In this document: positions 62,932-64,000 of the stretch, piece by piece | Layout: every line of letters begins with the position of its first letter | Position numbering within the stretch: position 1 is the stretch's first letter | Assembly: GCF_003688595.1 (NCBI RefSeq) | Contig: NZ_RCWT01000014.1 | Coordinates: 1-64,000, forward strand | Source of the DNA: Sphingomonas sp. PP-F2F-G114-C0414 | Lineage (GTDB): Bacteria > Pseudomonadota > Alphaproteobacteria > Sphingomonadales > Sphingomonadaceae | Direction of reading: 5' to 3' | Length of the DNA stretch: 64,000 nt | Translations under genes and position numbers: made by a program | Notes under the pieces: model-generated | Database searches by the model: none | Seen by the model: the letters and a program-made list of their open reading frames with translations, nothing else | What the model was told of the DNA's origin: nothing

Positions 62932-64000
62932 CCGAGTGGACCAACTGGTCGGGCAGCGTCGTCGCGCAGCCCGCCACGATCGCGCGTCCGCGCGGGCTCG
63001 ACGAACTGGCCGAGGTCGTCGCGGGGGCGCGGCAGCTGCGGATGGTCGGGGCAGGGCATTCCTTCATGCCGCTGTGCCAGACCGAAGGTACGCTGCTGTC
63101 GCTCGCCGATCTCGAAGGCGGGATCGACGTCGCCGCGGATCGCCGGTCGGTCTGGGCCCCCGCGGGCTGGAGCCTCGCACGACTGACCGACGCGCTCTGG
63201 GCGGAGGGGCTGTCGCTCTACAACCAGGGCGACGTCAATCCGCAGTCGCTCGCGGGCGCCGCCGGCACCGGCACGCACGGGACCGGCGAAGCGCTCGGCA
63301 GCATCTCGACGCAGGTGACCGGCGTCCGCCTGATGCGCGCCGACGGCACGCTCGTCACGTGCGACGCGCAGACCGAGCCCGCGCTGTTCCAGGCGCAGCG
63401 CCTCGGTCTCGGCCTGCTCGGGGTCGTCGTCGGCATGCGGCTCGCGGTGCTGCCCGCCTATCACCTCGAGGAACGCGTCGAACGCTGGCCGCTCGACATG
63501 GTGCTCGACCGGTTCGACGAACTGACCGCGGCGTCGCGGCATATGGAATTCTGGGTCTTTCCCTATGCCGACCACGTGATCCTCAAGCGGCTGCATCCGG
63601 TCGAGCCCGAAGGTCCGTACCGCCATGCCAACGACGTCAACGAGGGGGCTTTCCGCCTGGCGTGCAACATTTCGCGCCGCGTGCCGGGGCTGATCCCCAA
63701 GCTGCAGCGCGGCATGATGCAGGCGATCGGCGGGCCCAAACGGCGTGTCGGCCCAGCCTATCGGATTTTCGCGCAGGAGCGGACGGTGCGTTTCGAGGAG
63801 ATGGAATACGAGGTGCCGCGTGCCGACGGGCTGGCGACTCTGCGGGAGGCGCTTCGCTATGTCCGTCAGGCACGGCTGCCGCTCGCCTTCCCGTTCGAGG
63901 TCCGTACCGTCGCCGCCGACGATATCTGGCTAAGCCCGTTCCATGCCGGGCCGTGCCTGTCGATCTCGGTGCATCAATATGCCGGCATGCCGTGGCAGAA
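62928..64000 (+). CDS. FAD-dependent aldonolactone-oxidase-like enzyme (3' end outside window)
   Basis: The first 357 residues are present. The FAD-binding PCMH part has LRMVGAGHSFMPLCQTEGTL with His44 in the position that often binds FAD covalently. It continues with WAPAGWSLARLTDALWAEGL and LAGAAGTGTHGTGEALGSIS. The C-terminal ALO-type domain begins near 190 (MEFWVFPYADHVILKRLHP) and has VRTVAADDIWLSPFHAGPCL. The family includes D-arabinono-1,4-lactone and L-gulonolactone oxidases; the substrate here is not known. The frame remains open at the right edge. Confidence 0.88.
   Translation, partial: MTEWTNWSGSVVAQPATIARPRGLDELAEVVAGARQLRMVGAGHSFMPLCQTEGTLLSLADLEGGIDVAADRRSVWAPAGWSLARLTDALWAEGLSLYNQGDVNPQSLAGAAGTGTHGTGEALGSISTQVTGVRLMRADGTLVTCDAQTEPALFQAQRLGLGLLGVVVGMRLAVLPAYHLEERVERWPLDMVLDRFDELTAASRHMEFWVFPYADHVILKRLHPVEPEGPYRHANDVNEGAFRLACNISRRVPGLIPKLQRGMMQAIGGPKRRVGPAYRIFAQERTVRFEEMEYEVPRADGLATLREALRYVRQARLPLAFPFEVRTVAADDIWLSPFHAGPCLSISVHQYAGMPWQ

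Noticed and set aside
1..64000. CRISPR arrays, tRNA or rRNA genes, insertion sequences, prophage genes
   Set aside because: No repeat-spacer pattern, cloverleaf, transposase or phage structural gene was seen on either strand.

Overview
The window is about 64 kb of GC-rich DNA, most likely from a Sphingomonas-like alphaproteobacterium. The evidence is the gene repertoire (FlbT, FlaF, a FlbD-like regulator, a FlaEY-like protein, MotE, a DUF6468-like protein), the mosaic GCGAAGGCGGGG-type intergenic repeats, and the TonB receptor and NodT-type genes. No rRNA, tRNA, CRISPR array, insertion sequence or origin was seen.

About 48 kb (roughly 450-48,900) is one dense motility island. The transcription units are as follows. 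Minus strand: fliG-fliH; fliF-fliN-flbD-like-flhA; fliK-flgD (0.5-10.6 kb). Plus strand: a FlaEY-like protein and flgB (10.6-13.8 kb). Minus strand: an XRE/S24-like regulator, an unknown protein, a sigma factor with only a visible region 2, then flbT-fliI-fliJ and a transglycosylase-like gene (14.1-20.3 kb). Plus strand: flgE-flgK-flgL (20.6-24.9 kb). 25.5-28.6 kb holds unknown secreted or membrane proteins. 28.8-32.7 kb holds fliC, then flgF-flgG-flgA-flgH. Plus strand: fliL-fliM-DUF6468-like-motE (32.9-35.4 kb). Minus strand: a long motor and chemotaxis operon read motA-STAS-cheY-cheA-cheW-cheR-cheB-cheY-cheD-unknown-motB-FliL-like-PilZ (45.0 down to 35.5 kb). A HAD and methyltransferase pair (48.3-45.1 kb) and flaF (48.5 kb) close the island. 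flgC, fliE, fliP, fliQ, fliR, flhB, flgI and fliD are not in the window.

The most striking non-coding signal is a shared promoter-like element. A CCTATAAT box, often a palindrome (CCTATAATAGG), precedes nearly every transcription unit in the island. At about ten of the fifteen sites a CCGG-like box lies 14 or 15 bases further upstream. It marks flagellar and uncharacterised genes alike, so it can be used to assign the unknowns to the motility regulon. It does not look like the sigma-54 promoters used by Caulobacter. In addition, the FlbD-like regulator has lost the GAFTGA loop and has altered Walker A and Walker B residues. Together with the region-4-less sigma factor, this suggests a rewired flagellar hierarchy.

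From 48.9 to 55.7 kb lies a MFP-RND-NodT efflux operon (minus strand) with an adjacent membrane-anchored AraC regulator and a 20-bp-period direct repeat as its likely operator. From 55.8 kb to the right edge lies a metabolic island. An SDR and a coniferyl-aldehyde-dehydrogenase-like gene (minus) diverge, across a palindrome-rich AT-rich control region, from a PLP amino-acid deaminase/aldolase-like enzyme, a TonB receptor, an MFS transporter and an aldonolactone-oxidase-like flavoprotein that runs off the window.
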